Assembly: GCF_950295315.1 (NCBI RefSeq)
Contig: NC_080164.1
Location: 8,827,502-8,891,501 of the forward strand
Length of the DNA stretch: 64,000 bases
Source of the DNA: Erinaceus europaeus
Taxonomy: Eukaryota > Chordata > Mammalia > Eulipotyphla > Erinaceidae
Direction of reading: 5' to 3'
This document shows, piece by piece, positions 21,589 to 32,857 of this stretch (its first letter is position 1; each line of letters begins with the position of its first letter). The translations under genes and the position numbers were made by a program. The notes under the pieces are model-generated. The model made no database searches, was not told the origin of the DNA, and saw nothing but the letters and a program-made list of their open reading frames with translations.

Positions 21589-21991
21589 ATACTTTATAAC
21601 TAATTGTTTCTTAAATGGGATGAAGTTGGCAAGGTTGACTGCCCAGTTTTTAAAAGATTTTGTATAGTTTCCTAATAATCTGGACCTTTTTATCAATAAA
21701 AAATATAATATGCCCATATGTGTTTTAGAAAGATATATCTTCCAGAAAGATATAGGTGAAAGACAATGAATATTTCTACAAAATGGTGTGCTGCAAAGTG
21801 AATTTTGCCAATTCAGTATATACTGAGTGAGGAATGAAATACCCTTGCTAGCTCTAGTGCTAAGAGACTTTGAAGACTTTTAAGACTCTCTAGGTGATGT
21901 TGCCTAGGTACAATGAAGAAGTTGCTGATAGTTACTCCTCTTTGTAACTATAGGATGTAAAATACAATTCAAGGGTCAAGTAGAAAACTTC
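21589..21991. other. Unique AT-rich DNA
   Basis: Nothing recognised. Confidence 0.5.
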
Positions 21992-22004
21992 TGTTGTTAC
22001 TTTT

Positions 22005-22290
22005 TTTTAAAAAAAAAATTATTTATTTTCCCTTTTGTTGCTTTTGTTTTTTATTGTTGTTGTAGTTATTATTGTTGTTGTTATTGATGTTAGATAGGAC
22101 AGAGAAAGTGGAGAGAGGAGGGGAAGATAGAGAGAGGGAGAGAAAGATAGACACCTGAAGACCTGCTTCACTGCTTGTGAAGTGACTCCCTTGCAGGTGG
22201 GAAGCCGGGGGCTCGAACTGGGATCCTTACGCTGGTCCTTGTGCTTTATGCCACGTGTGCTTAACCTGCTGGGCCACCGCCTGACTCCCT
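22005..22290 (-). repeat. Type A SINE with 13-bp target duplication
   Basis: TGTTGTTACTTTT at 21992-22004 and again at 22291-22303. Contains CCCTTTTGTTGCTTTTG, GGGCTCGAACTGGGATCC and head CACCGCCTGACTCCC. Confidence 0.95.
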
Positions 22291-22354
22291 TGTTGTTACT
22301 TTTGATACTTCTTGTATCTGTGTTTTTTTAAAATTTAATTTAATTATTTCTTTT

Positions 22355-22499
22355 GGATAGAGATAGTATGAAGTCAGGAGAGAATGGGGAGAGAGGAAAA
22401 AGCATCTTTTTTTTTTTAACCACTGTTGAAGTTTTCCCTCTGTAGGTAGGGAGCGAGCTAGGGAGGAATTGAGCCAGGGCCCTTATGCGTCCTTTTTTT
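22355..22499 (-). repeat. Partial type B SINE
   Basis: TTTGGATAGAGATAGTATG, GTTTTCCCTCTGTAGG and GAGCCAGGGCCCTTATG; the head is missing because another SINE adjoins it. Confidence 0.55.
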
Positions 22500-22970
22500 T
22501 TTGATAGAGTAAATGAGAGGGAAGATGGAGATAGAGAGGGAGAGAACGTGAGAGATACTTGTGACACTTTAAAAAAAATTCTATTATCTTTATTTATTAG
22601 ATAGAGATAGCCAGAAATCAAGAGGGAAGGGGGTACTAGAGAGAGAGAGACACAGAGAGACAGAGAGAGATAAAGACAGAGAGATACCTGAAGCTCTGCT
22701 TCACCACTTGTAAAGCTTTCTTTACAAAAACAAAGGTGAGGACCGCCAGTTCAAACCCAGGTCTTTGCAGGTGGGGACTCGGGGCTCAAACCCAGGTCCT
22801 TGTGCATTGTAATGCGTGCGTTTAACCAGGTGTGCTACCACCCGGCCCCCCATTGTGACAGTTTTTCATTGCTCATGAAGCTTTCCCCTTGCAGGGGGGC
22901 AGAGCTTGAACCCAGGTGCTTTCACATGGTAAGGTCAGAGCTCTGTTGGGTACACCACGCCTGAGGGCCT
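22500..22970 (-). repeat. Type B-like SINE interrupted by another type B SINE
   Basis: The tail half (TTGATAGAGTAAATGAGAGG to 22566) resumes after 22852 (CAGTTTTTCATTGCTCATG, GAAGCTTTCCCCTTGC, GGAGCTTGAACC-like B-box). Confidence 0.75.
22567..22852 (-). repeat. Type B SINE nested in a SINE
   Basis: Flanked by TTGTGACA at 22559-22566 and 22853-22860. Contains TTAGATAGAGATAGCCAG, an internal partial duplication of the TTCAAACCCAGGTC B-box region, and head GCTACCACCCGGCCCC. Confidence 0.85.
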
Positions 22971-23996
22971 GACAGGCTCTTTCTAGATATTGAAAATAGC
23001 TCACCATAGCCACTTAGATCCCTGAGTCAGAAGCTGGTTCTGTAACTTGTGGACTGAGGCTCTCTGACTTGAAAAAAAAAAAAAAAAACAACTTATGTCC
23101 ACTCTTTAAAAAACTGTATTCTAGGGCAAGTGCTCTACTTGGGGGCGGGGGGTGTCTTTGCTGTCTGGGTACTTCCAGCCATGATAAGTGATGCATAGTA
23201 CCTCATGTGAGCACTTTATAAGATGTATTTGGACTTCTGTCCATTCATTCTTCTTTGCCATGAATATAGCAAGAATTCCACCTCCTTCTAGAAGGCCCTG
23301 AGTATTCCAATTGTTAATGTGTCTCTTGCTGCCCAGAGAAACTTTGGCAGTGGCATGGTAAGATTTGAAAGCCCTACCCAGGAGCCTTGACATCACTGGC
23401 TATCTGCAGAGCCATCTTGGATAGTTCATGTTCAAGTCCAGATTTTTCCTCTCTTCCACCACAGAGATTCCCCTTTTTCTGCACATTGAGTCTTCCCCCC
23501 CCCCCCCCCATAGGGAGGGTCAGTTCATCCTTCCCTGAGGACAGGATTGGAATCCCTTTGACATTTGACATCTCCTGAAGGTCTTAACCACCATGGATTG
23601 TGTTCTAAGGTGGGATACATTTGCAAGTCAAAGAGAGGATCTGACAAAGAAAGCAGATGTTTTCAACCATTTTAGACAAAGAAGATCAGGAGCCTGAGGA
23701 TGAAGAGGTTTGTGTAAAGTCAAGTGAGGGCCCGTTTTCACTCCCTCTTTCAGCATCATTAAAATAAAGGAATGTAAACGAGGTAGCTGAAATAACAAAA
23801 TGAAAGAGTGAAAGAGGAGATTTCAGCAGACCAGAGATGTTCAACATGAAGGGAAACAGAGAGCAGACAGGTAGGAGGAAATAATTATACTCTAATTACA
23901 ATCTAAAGGGACTGTGGAGTCATAAAGCCGCAAATTGACTCGCCCAGCACAACTCTGGAAAGGCACAGAGATTTAGTGTCTTTGAAAGTAGGGGAG
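22971..23996. other. Unique DNA; two short minus frames of unknown meaning
   Basis: Minus frames 23121-23396 and 23374-23571 overlap by 23 bp in different registers. The second contains LEHELSKMALQIASDVKAPG. They could be traces of a decayed coding sequence, but I recognise no family. A 15-base C-run lies at 23495-23509. Confidence 0.35.
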
Positions 23997-24206
23997 TGGA
24001 AGGTAGATAGCATAATGGTTATGCAAACAGACTCTCATGCCTGAGGCTTTAAAGTCCCAGGTTCAATCCCCCACACCACCATAAGCCAGAGCTGAACAGT
24101 GCTCTGGTTAACAATAACAACAACAAAAAAAAAGAAAGAAAGAAAGAAAGGAAGGAAGGAAGGAAGGAAGGAAGGAAGGAAGAAAAAAGAAAGAAAGAAA
24201 GAAAGT
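23997..24206 (+). repeat. Type C SINE with expanded (GAAA)/(GGAA) tail
   Basis: GATAGCATAATGGTTATGC head, GGCTTTAAAGTCCCAGGTTC, CCAGAGCTGAACAGTGCTC, then a purine tract from 24128. A minus 83-codon frame here is a low-complexity shadow. Confidence 0.88.
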
Positions 24207-24214
24207 ATGGGTAT

Positions 24215-24550
24215 GGGGAGCCAGGCAGTGGTGCACTGGGTTAAGCACACATGGCATGAAGTGCAAGGACCCAAGGATCTGCTCAAGGATCCAGTTCGAG
24301 ACCCCTGGCTCTCCCTGGCATCAGGGGGTCACTTCAGAAACAGTGAAGCAGGTCTGCAAGTATCTATCTTTCTCTCCCCCTCTCTGTCTTCCTCCCCTCT
24401 CTCTTGATTTCTGTCTGCCCTATCCCACAATGACAACAGCAGCAAGAACAATAAAATAGAAAACATGGCCTCCAGGAGCAGTGGATTCATAGTGTAGGCA
24501 CCGAGCCCCAGCGATAACCCTGAAGGAAAAAGAAAGAAACAAACAAACAA
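24215..24550 (+). repeat. Type A-long SINE
   Basis: GGGGAGCCAGGCAGTGGTGC head, an internal duplication around AAGGATC, GGTCTGCAAGTATCTATC, and the tail module (GGCCTCCAGGAGCAGTGG to GATAACCCTGAAGG) with a (CAAA)n end. Confidence 0.88.
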
Positions 24551-24734
24551 AAATTAGGGGTATTGGTTGAGACTAGAAAGGAAGATTGTTAGACGTTTTC
24601 ATCAGAAGAACACAGGCCTGTACACCAAGTAATTACCCTTCTGCAAGGTTCAAAACAGGTTTAGTTTCTGGAGGGATTTTGAAAATCAGGATGTCTGGCT
24701 CAGATGAAGGTAGGGAGAGAGCCACCAAAATAGA

Positions 24735-25383
24735 AGGAAGGGTGTGTGAGTGTGTGTCTATGTGTGTGTGTGTATGTCTGTGTGTGTGTATATGTGTTTG
24801 TGTGTGTGTGTCTGTGTGTGTATATGTGTCTGTGTGTGTGTATGTGTCTATGTGTGTGTGTATGTCTGTGTATGTGTGTATATGTGTTTGTGTGTATGTC
24901 TGTGTGTATATGTGTCTATGTGTGTGTATGTCTGTGTGTATGTGTCTCTGTGTGTGTCTGTGTGTGTATATGTGTCTATGTGTGTGTGTATATGTGTCTA
25001 TGTGTGTGTGTATGTGTCTCTGTGTGTGTATGTGTCTCTGTGTGTGTATGTGTCTCTGTGTGTGTATGTCTGTGTGTGTATGTGTCTCTGTGTGTGTCTG
25101 TGTGTGTATATGTGTCTATGTGTGTGTGTATATGTGTCTATGTGTGTGTGTATGTGTCTCTGTGTGTGTATGTGTCTCTGTGTGTGTATTTGTCTCTGTG
25201 TGTGTCTATGTGTGTGTGTGTCTGTGTGTGTGTCTGTGTATATGTGTCTATGTGTGTGTGTCTGTGTGTGTGTGTGTGTCTGTGTGTGTATGTCTGTATG
25301 TCTGTGTATATATGTGTCTGTGTGTGTATATGTGTCTATGTGTGTGAGTGTGTGTGTCTGTGTGAGTGTGTGTGTCTGTGTGT

Positions 25384-25415
<32 letters not shown>

Positions 25416-25416
25416 T
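24735..25416. repeat. Compound TG-rich array with higher-order repeat
   Basis: About 680 bp of TGTG punctuated by TATG, TCTG and TCTCTG. The 109 bp at 24941-25049 recur exactly at 25081-25189, a 140-bp offset. The array lacks stops in several frames, giving 231-293-codon Cys/Val frames on + and a 141-codon His/Thr frame on -, which are not genes. Confidence 0.95.
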
Positions 25417-25813
25417 TTCCCATGACTGCAAGAATTGGTGAAAGTCACCATTTTTCCCTCCTCAGCAGTTGGAACACTGAGAGCCAGACTTGTACTGACT
25501 GGAGGATGAAGAATTTCTCTTGGGGGAAATCGGTCACCCCTGCAGGAAGAAGGGTAGTCTTTGCTGCTTATCCTGGAAACCTAAAGAAACAGCCAGGCCT
25601 TTGCCTAGTAACTAAAGGACAAAGCCCATAAATTAAAAAATGTTCCTGTATTGGGGCAGTGGGGCTGGGGGCAGGGGGGGGTAGGGATCGGCACTTGTTT
25701 TCTCAATAAAATATTAAAAAGTTCATCATGCATTATTTCAACAAAGAATTGAGATTGAGGAGAGGGCATGAATTTTAGATTTTATTCAGCAAAGTTTAGA
25801 GCATTCACATGTT

Positions 25814-25817
<4 letters not shown>
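25417..25817. other. Unique DNA
   Basis: No gene recognised. A G-rich stretch sits at about 25655-25685. Confidence 0.45.
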
Positions 25818-25852
<35 letters not shown>

Positions 25853-25949
25853 CCCTCTATTCACATCTTGATGAGAGGCCCAGGTAGGTAGAGAGAGAAA
25901 GAGAGAGGGTGGAGAAGCCCTTGGGAACTCGTACTCACATAGTGACCTG

Positions 25950-25987
<38 letters not shown>

Positions 25988-25990
25988 AAC
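25818..25990. repeat. Two GA tracts around a duplicated segment
   Basis: GA runs at 25818-25851 and 25952-25988. Between them GAGGCCCAGGTAGGTAGAG and a second GA-rich patch suggest slippage and short duplication. Confidence 0.85.
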
Positions 25991-26440
25991 CATGCCCATA
26001 GGTCTAGCTTTTAATACCCAAGCCCCACCTCCACTTTTCCAAGCCACACCTGTCACCACTCCCATTTTCTGCAGGTCCCCCCAGGGCACCTCCTGTCCCT
26101 CAACACTCCCACACATTCACAAGTTCAGATCAGCTTCCTAGGGTTCAGCTTAAAAGGTGAGCCTCTGGTGCTGGCTTCAGCAGTCGATAGTGAAGTCAGA
26201 GTGATGCAGAATAGTGATTTGCAAATTCATAAAGTGCTCCATATTAAAAAAATAAAAGAATTTCTGTGCCATAGATTTGCGCTAAGATATTTATTCTAAT
26301 TTTATAAATATAAATCTAAACACAGCATTTGTGCTAACTCTGGTGGTAAAAATAACATCAGCTGAGTGTGACCCCAGGTTCAGTACTGGGCACCATGTGT
26401 GACCAAGGGGTGCTGTGGTATCTTTTTCTTTCATGACTGT
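25991..26440. other. Unique DNA
   Basis: Nothing recognised. Confidence 0.45.
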
Positions 26441-26453
26441 AAATACATATTTG

Positions 26454-26738
26454 CTGGGAGTCGGGCGGTAGCGCAGTGGGTTAAATGCAGGCGGCACAAT
26501 GTGCAGGGACCAGAGTAAGGATCCCAGTTCCAGCCCTCCGCTCCCCACCTGCAGGAGTGTCGCCTCACAAGCCGTGAATTAGGTCTGCAGGTGTCTTTCT
26601 CCTCCTCTCTCTGTCTACCCCTCTTCTCTCCATTTCTCTCTGTCCTATCCAACAACAACATCAATAACAACAACAATAAAAAACAAGGGCAAAAAAAAGG
26701 AATAAACAAACAAACAAATAAGTAAATAAAATTTTTAA
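26454..26738 (+). repeat. Type A SINE with 13-bp target duplication
   Basis: AAATACATATTTG at 26441-26453 and 26739-26751. Starts CTGGGAGTCGGGCGGTAGCG; ends (AAAC)n and AATAAGTAAATAAAATTTTT. Confidence 0.95.
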
Positions 26739-26761
26739 AAATACATATTTGTTACAAAAAT

Positions 26762-26915
26762 ATATCAGGTCCCAACCTGCAGAAGGAAACTTCAGTAGCG
26801 GTGAAGCAGGACTGCCGGTGTCTCTCTGTCTCTCTCCCTCTCTACCATTCCCTTCCCTCTTGATTTCTGGGTGTCTCTATCTAATAAATAAATTAAGATA
26901 ATTTAAAAATTAAAC
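26762..26915 (+). repeat. Type B SINE lacking its head
   Basis: Starts at GGTCCCAACCTGCAGAAGG and runs through CTCTTGATTTCTGGGTGTC to AATAAATAAATTAAG; the tRNA-like head is absent. Confidence 0.75.
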
Positions 26916-26929
26916 AAGGAAAATGTTTA

Positions 26930-27085
26930 TTGAGAGAGAGAGAGAAAGAGAAAGGAAAAAGCAGGGTGTGGAGCCAGAATGCTGCTCAACTCTGCACAGG
27001 GTGGTGCTGGGAATTGAACCTTTGACCTCTCAGGTCTTAGATGTGCAAATTCACCTTCTGACAGGATGAACTATCCCCTGCTTCC
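26930..27085 (-). repeat. GA-rich old SINE (type E)
   Basis: GAGAGAGAGAGAAAGAG, GCTGGGAATTGAACCTTTGACC B-box-like part, and GGATGAACTATCCCCTGC near the head. Confidence 0.65.
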
Positions 27086-27834
27086 AGACATGCCTGGCCT
27101 TGTACACTACTCCTTCCTTGTAATTTTTCCTAGGAATCTAAAAACTATCCCCCCCCCCCCACCCCGCAAGATGAATGTCTAAATAGGAAAGAGGAAGGCA
27201 TGAGAACTAGAAAGCCAGGGATTCACGTCAGGAGAGAGAAGGAAACTTCCATTACGATGATCAACACAAATCCTCCGATGCCAGTTATGCTCCTGCAGCA
27301 ACAGTCCTGACTGGCAGAGAAGGACAGACAGATGGCAGCGGAGGAAGAGCTCTAAGAAAAAATACAAAGCCCCAAAGATTGCCAAAGGATCTGCCCATGT
27401 TGAGAAGAGCTTTATCACTTTGATAGAGGAGCTAGGGAAGTGATCGCATTATTTATACTATGATAACAGAAACTGAAAGAAAGGATTATTAACCGAAAGA
27501 AGAAACTAGAGAGAAAGGCAGCAAATGCCAAGTGCATGAGTCGTCTTTAAGTCATGTTTATATAATTTTACAATGTTTGTAACAGAATGGTTAACAAAAA
27601 TGGTATTATAACTCAAAAGGGGAGAATGAATTGATAAGATGCACATGTATTTAGGGCCAGCTCAGAATTATGATACAGAGAGAGAAAGGACCTTATAACC
27701 ATAAGATAAAGATAATGTTTAAAATAGAAACAAAGAATCACAAGAAAGACAGAGAATACATAAGATTTAGAAATATAGGAATGAAAAAAATCTATAGGAG
27801 ACTCCAGTATGGACAGCAAGTGACTATTTTGGGA
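27086..27834. other. Unique DNA
   Basis: No gene recognised. The minus frame 27179-27418 (79 codons) has no known domain. Confidence 0.45.
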
Positions 27835-28028
27835 GCTGGGGAGGTAGGATAATAGGTATGCAGATGACTGCTATGCCTGAGACTTGGAGGTCTCAGGTTC
27901 AGTTCCTAACACCATCCAAATGTCATAGCTAATCAGTATTACAGTAAATAAACAACTCTGTGTGTGTGTGTGTGTGTCTCTGTGTGTGTGTGTGTGTGTC
28001 TGTGTCTGTGTGTGTGTGTCTGTGTGTG
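27835..28028 (+). repeat. Type C SINE followed by (TG)n
   Basis: GGGGAGGTAGGATAATAGGTATGC head, TATGCCTGAGACTTGGAGG, GGTTCAGTTCCTAAC, then a TG array at 27959-28028 with TC interruptions. Confidence 0.8.
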
Positions 28029-28734
28029 AGTGATTATATTCTGGAACATATGTAATACACACATATGTCTATCGTGCAAGCATTAATTTATGGAGAATAA
28101 TAAAGATTCTGGTGAATCCAGGAACTTCTGTCTTGTGCTATGACATTTATGCTAAATCAGCTTTTGCCTCAAAGAAGCAGTGTGCTACAGACCCAGGAGT
28201 CTGGATTTCAGATCGGACACATGTGGCCTGTATGAACTTGACTGAGATAACTTAACATCTCTGAGCTTCCACATTCCTTTTGGATAGAATTAGCACTGAT
28301 ACCTGCAAACCACAGGGTTATTGAAGGGCTTGAATCAGTGAGTTTCATTCATGAAGTCAAACACTAGGAAGAGGGCTGCTTGGTGTTTTACTTCTATTTG
28401 CTGTGGTTGTTATTATAAACTATGAAACGTGACTAACAGAAAATGAAAGGACACAAGTGGCATGTACATTTTACTGAGCTCTGTGATTACGATCTCATCC
28501 TTTTTCACAGTAAGCAACTGCCAGCATTTTATATTACTTTTGCTATAATGTACAGAGATAGCGAGAGAGAGTGCAAGGTTCCAGCATTTCACCTAGAGCC
28601 TCTGAATGGGGTAGGTTGGAGCATGGGTGCCTGGCTTGGGGCATGTGCTTTTCAAGACAATATATCCCAAATCATCCTACATCATTGTGGTCACTCTAGA
28701 TAAAAAAACAAACAAACAACAACAACCCCTTTCT
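28029..28734. other. Unique DNA
   Basis: No gene or named repeat recognised. Confidence 0.45.
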
Positions 28735-29400
28735 ATCCTGTCAGGATGCCCCAAAGAACTTTTCATGCTAACTGGACTTCCCTGGATAGATGACCCCACC
28801 AATGTGTCCTGAAGCTCTGCTTCCTTGGAGCATATCAGATGTCAGGAAAAACAAAAAAACAAACAAACAAGAAATAGTATAGTCATGGGCCCTTTGGAAT
28901 ATAACTAAAACAGGCCTACTAACTATCTGTAAAACGGAGACCCCCAAATCTTCATCTGCAATATTCTAGCCTTTAGGTTCATGATTAATCAATAATTTGT
29001 TTGGCTTTATATGTTAACTCTTCTTTCAGCCACCAGATTCCAGATACTAACATAATGCCAAACAGACTTCCCTGGACAGATGACCCCACCAATGTGTCCT
29101 GGAGCTCTGATTCCCCAGAGCCCCCGCACCACTAGGGAAAGAGGGAGACAGGCTGGGAGTATAGATTGACCTGCCAAGGCTCATGTTCAGAGGGGGAGCA
29201 ACTACAGAAGCCAGACCTCCCTCCCACCTTATGCATCCCACAATGATCTTGGGTCTATATTCCCAGAGGGATAAAGAATAGGAAAGCTATCAGGGGAGGG
29301 GATGGGATATGGAAACTCTGGTGGTGGGAATTGTACCCCTCTTATTTTATGGTCTTGTCAGTGTTTCCATTTTATAAATGAATAAATTTTAAAATAATTT
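28735..29400 (+). repeat. LR-X copy with rearranged 5' part
   Basis: A 3'-region piece (ACTGGACTTCCCTGGATAGATG, 28770-28828) comes first and is then joined to more upstream sequence (GCATATCAGATGTCAGG), after which the copy runs normally to the 3' end (CTCTGGTGGTGGGAATTGTA, AATGAATAAATTTT). The block CTTCCCTGGA(C/T)AGATGACCC is therefore present twice. Confidence 0.85.
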
Positions 29401-29477
29401 TAAAAAGAACTTCATGCTTAGAAAGTGAATGAGTGACACTGAACTGTCACTTTCTAGGAACCAATTCTCCACTAGTT

Positions 29478-29702
29478 TATTTATTTATTTTTAAAAATTA
29501 TCTTTACTTATTTATTAGATAGAGACAGCCAGAAATTGAGAGGGAAGGGGGTGATATAGACAGAAAGAGACAGAGAGATACCTGCAACACTGCTTCACAA
29601 CTCGTGAAGATTCTCCCCTGCAGGTGGGGGCCAGGGGCTTGAACCCAGGTCCTTGCACACTATCACACATGCACTTAACCAGGTGCGCCACCACCCGGCC
29701 CC
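29478..29702 (-). repeat. Type B SINE with 12-bp target duplication
   Basis: TCTCCACTAGTT at 29466-29477 and 29703-29714. Contains TTATTAGATAGAGACAGCC, GGGGCTTGAACCCAGGTCC and head CCACCACCCGGCCCC. Confidence 0.95.
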
Positions 29703-29825
29703 TCTCCACTAGTTCTTGAAGATCAAAGGAGGGCACCTCCCCCAGTGCCCCCTCTTCTCTGACCATGCCTTTTCCTGGACTATCACCTTGCAATATCACT
29801 ACAAACTGTAAAATCTACAAGGCTG

Positions 29826-30109
29826 GGAATCCAGCAGTGGTGCATCTGGTCAAGTGTTCACAAGGCTGTGTGGCGGAACCCAGGTTCAATCCCCCAACCC
29901 CCATCTAGATGTGAGGAGCTTCGGGAGTGGAGAAGCAGAGCTGCAGGTGTCTCCATTTCTCTCTCCCTCTCTGTCTTCCCCTCCTCTCTCAATTTTTTAT
30001 TTGCCCTATCAAAGAAAAAAGGAAACACGAATAAAATGGTCACCGGGAGCAGTGGATTTCTTGCACAAGAAACTGAATCCCAGGGATAATCCTGGAGACA
30101 ATATAAAGC
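29826..30109 (+). repeat. A-long-type SINE with 13-bp target duplication
   Basis: ATCTACAAGGCTG at 29813-29825 and 30110-30122. The head (GGAATCCAGCAGTGGTGCATC) is diverged, but the duplication is intact. Ends in the tail module (GTCACCGGGAGCAGTGG to GATAATCCTGGAGAC). Confidence 0.92.
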
Positions 30110-30122
30110 ATCTACAAGGCTG

Positions 30123-31479
30123 TTTTTCTCTCTCCAAAACTTCTTTCTCAGCATCCCCATGAGAGGAAACATCTCAGTGACCCAAACCTGAGCTATGGCC
30201 ATGCATCCTGCCCCAGGGCAGACGTGCGAGCTACTGAGACGGAACCAAAATGCTCCCAGGCCTGACACCTACACACTCTGCAACTAAACACAGGTGTTTT
30301 CACTTCTCCACATCTCAGTCTAAGGACCAAACTGATTTAAAGGGCCAACACCCACATCTCAGCCTGGCCCAGCAAGGCTGGAGGGAGAGAAAGGACTAGA
30401 ACAAGGACACACACTGAGCTAGAACCAGGACTCACACTGATGTCCCCTAAGCCTGGACCTTGCCCTGCCCGCAAAACTCGGTTGCTGTCGGATGTCTAAG
30501 TCAGCACCTCCCAGTCACTGACTCTTCCATGTGAAGACGCAAAGAACCGTCCAGATATCTGCAGGGAGCTCATCATTTTCCCACAACATTGTCACTTCTT
30601 TCAAGGAATCCCCAACCCAAATAAGCTAGAAGGGAAAGATCAAAAGTTCCACGTCAGTTCCAACCACCCTTTACTTGCACATGCACAGCCAGATGGTGGC
30701 TTTCGGACAGCAAGGTATAGCCAAGACTCACCCAGCAGTGTAGACCAGCAATATAGGCGCCGGCCGTGCGCGTGGAAAGAGCCTCTTCTGAGGGAGTAAC
30801 TCAGATGGAGAGCCGACTGCTCTCTTCCCACCCTCCTCCCCTGCTCACACCCACCCAAAGGCCAGTCTCTCCCAAGCTGTTTGGCAACTCTGTTCAAGAC
30901 AGCTTAAGGTCCAGGAGTGGATTGGGAACAGTTAACACCCTGGCAATTATTTCCCTTTCCCTTAAGCCCAGACTTCAGTGGGCGTGCAATGTGGCATTTT
31001 GCTTCTGATATCAACCACATCCCCAGAAATCCGGCACTAGAAAAATAAGAGGCATTGCCAGCACAGGAGTGGGCAGCCCTCAAGTCCCCTGTCTCTGCGG
31101 CATGGAAAGGCCCTTAGAGACCCGCATCCACCAGCTTCCTGCTGGACAACCCAAGAAACTTCATCCTGCACTGCTCTCTGCCTCCCCAGACAGGCAAGCA
31201 GACAGGCCTTGGACCTCATCAAAAGCAGCCTGGGAAAATCTACAAGGATGAATATGCCACTTGATTTTTATGCCACTTATGGTAGTTGTCAGATACTAAA
31301 ACTATTTATTCTGGGTAGTTTTGCAGGCGCTGGAAAGGGAAAGTCTAGGAGACATGCAAAGGCGACAGTGGGAATATATTCCCCAGTCTCTGACTTGTGC
31401 TCATTTTGCTTTTGCCTCCTTGAGTCAGCCAGCTCTTAGCTGACAAGTGATATGAACACAGCTCTGAGCAGAATGGGCC
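30123..31479. other. Least repetitive, GC-richer unique stretch
   Basis: No SINE or L1 is seen across about 1.35 kb, unlike most of the window. CpGs cluster mildly near 30755-30780 (GGCGCCGGCCGTGCGCGTGG). Frames of 60-85 codons on both strands match nothing I know. If this region hides an exon, promoter or enhancer, this is the likeliest place. Confidence 0.4.
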
Positions 31480-31950
31480 CTTACACAGCCAGATCTAGGG
31501 CTCAGGGGAATATCCAGCAGAGTCCCCAAGTGCCAGCCCGTTTCTGTCTTTCCCTAGTGGGGTAGGGCTCTAGGAAGGTGAGGTTCCAGGACACATTGGT
31601 GAGGTCAAATGCCCAGGGAAGTCAGGTTGGTGTCATGGTAGCATCTGTAACTTGGTGGCAGAAAGGTGGTATTATATAAAGGGAGACAAAGCAATAAAAT
31701 TAAACAGTAACAGAAACCAAAAAGTAGGAATAGAACACATGAGAATAGGGATTTTAGGGTGGAGAGAATCTAAGAAATCTATTTTAGGTATGTTTCTCTG
31801 GGACAATGACTTCAGTAATTTTTGTTTGAGCTGGATATAGAGGTAGACTAAAAATATTGCCTGTGAAGATAGTTATATTTGATAATAAGGCTTGAAAGCT
31901 GCAGAAGGGTAGAGAATAGCTCCCATACTTGACTATCAATAAGTACTTTT
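31480..31950 (-). repeat. LR-X copy lacking its 3' end
   Basis: CTTTCCCTAGTGGGGTAGGGC, GGTTCCAGGACACATTGGTGAGG, then upstream LR-X sequence (TATTTTAGGTATGTTTC, GCTGCAGAAGGGTAGAGAATAGC). It abuts a plus-strand L1 3' end directly. Confidence 0.75.
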
Positions 31951-31951
31951 T

Positions 31952-32356
31952 AAAATATATGGTCTACGTACACAATATAATACTACTCAGCTATTAAAAA
32001 TGGGTGAAATCACCTTCTTCACCTCATCTTGGATAGAGCTTGAAGAAATCATGTTAAGTGAAATAAGTTAGAAACAGAAGGATGAATATGGGATGATCTC
32101 ACTCTCAGGCAGAAGTTGAAAAACAAGACCAGAAGAGAAAACACAAGTAGAACCTGAATTTGAATTGGCATATTGCACCAAAGTCAAAGACTCTGGGGTG
32201 GGGGTGGGGGTGAGAATACAGGTCCAAAAAGGATGACAGAGGACCTATTGGGGGTTGAATTGTTATATGGAAAACTGAGAAATGGTATGCATGTACAAAC
32301 TATTGTATTTACTGTTGAATGGAAAATATTAATTCCCCAATAAATACATTTAAAAA
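31952..32356 (+). mobile_element. L1 3' end (5'-truncated)
   Basis: ATACTACTCAGCTATTAAAAATGG, GTTAAGTGAAATAAGTTAGAAAC, GATGATCTCACTCTCAGGC and a 3' UTR ending AATTCCCCAATAAATACATTTAAAAAA. This is the classic L1 ORF2-end/3' UTR order with polyadenylation signal and A-tail. Confidence 0.9.
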
Positions 32357-32469
32357 AAAATCTAAAGTTCTTCACCAGAATCTCCAGTTTTCTCTCTGAA
32401 CCCCTCAGCTACCACCTTGGGAACTGACTGTTCAGTGACTCGGTGTTGAGTCTGTGATTTCTTTCTTTT

Positions 32470-32686
32470 TTTTGAAAATCAAAAAAAAAAATTTACTAGA
32501 CACAGAAAGAAATCCAGATGGAATGGGGAGATAGAGAGATAGAGAGGGAGAGAAAGAGAGACACTTGCAGCCTTGCTTTGCCACCTGTGGAGCTTTCCCC
32601 CGCAGGAGGGAAGCGGGAGCTTGAACCTGGGTCCTCGAGCATTATAACACATATGTCCAACCAGGTGTTGCACCACTGTCTAGACC
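32470..32686 (-). repeat. Type B SINE
   Basis: A-run and TTTACTAGACACAGAAAG at the tail, GGAGCTTTCCCCCGCAGG, GGAGCTTGAACCTGGGTCC, CACCACTGTCTAGACC head. Confidence 0.82.
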
Positions 32687-32857
32687 AGAATCTGTGATTC
32701 TTAAGAGTAGTAAATGTACTACAGTCCTTTCTGTTTTATTTGTTGTTTGATTCTTCAAGTAACAGATGTCCCAAATACCTTTGTGGGTGGTGGCTGGGGA
32801 GGATAAATATAAGGTCTGCCTTTCTCCAATTTCAAGAGAGCACGTGTACTTTGCCAA

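Noticed and set aside
23121..23571. Two minus-strand frames as one frameshifted gene
   Set aside because: Joining them needs an assumed frameshift and yields nothing I recognise; kept only as a remark.
24586..25631. Open frames of 231, 253 and 293 codons (+) and 141 codons (-)
   Set aside because: They exist only because the TG/TATG/TCTG array lacks stop codons; the products are Cys/Val/Tyr or His/Thr repeats.
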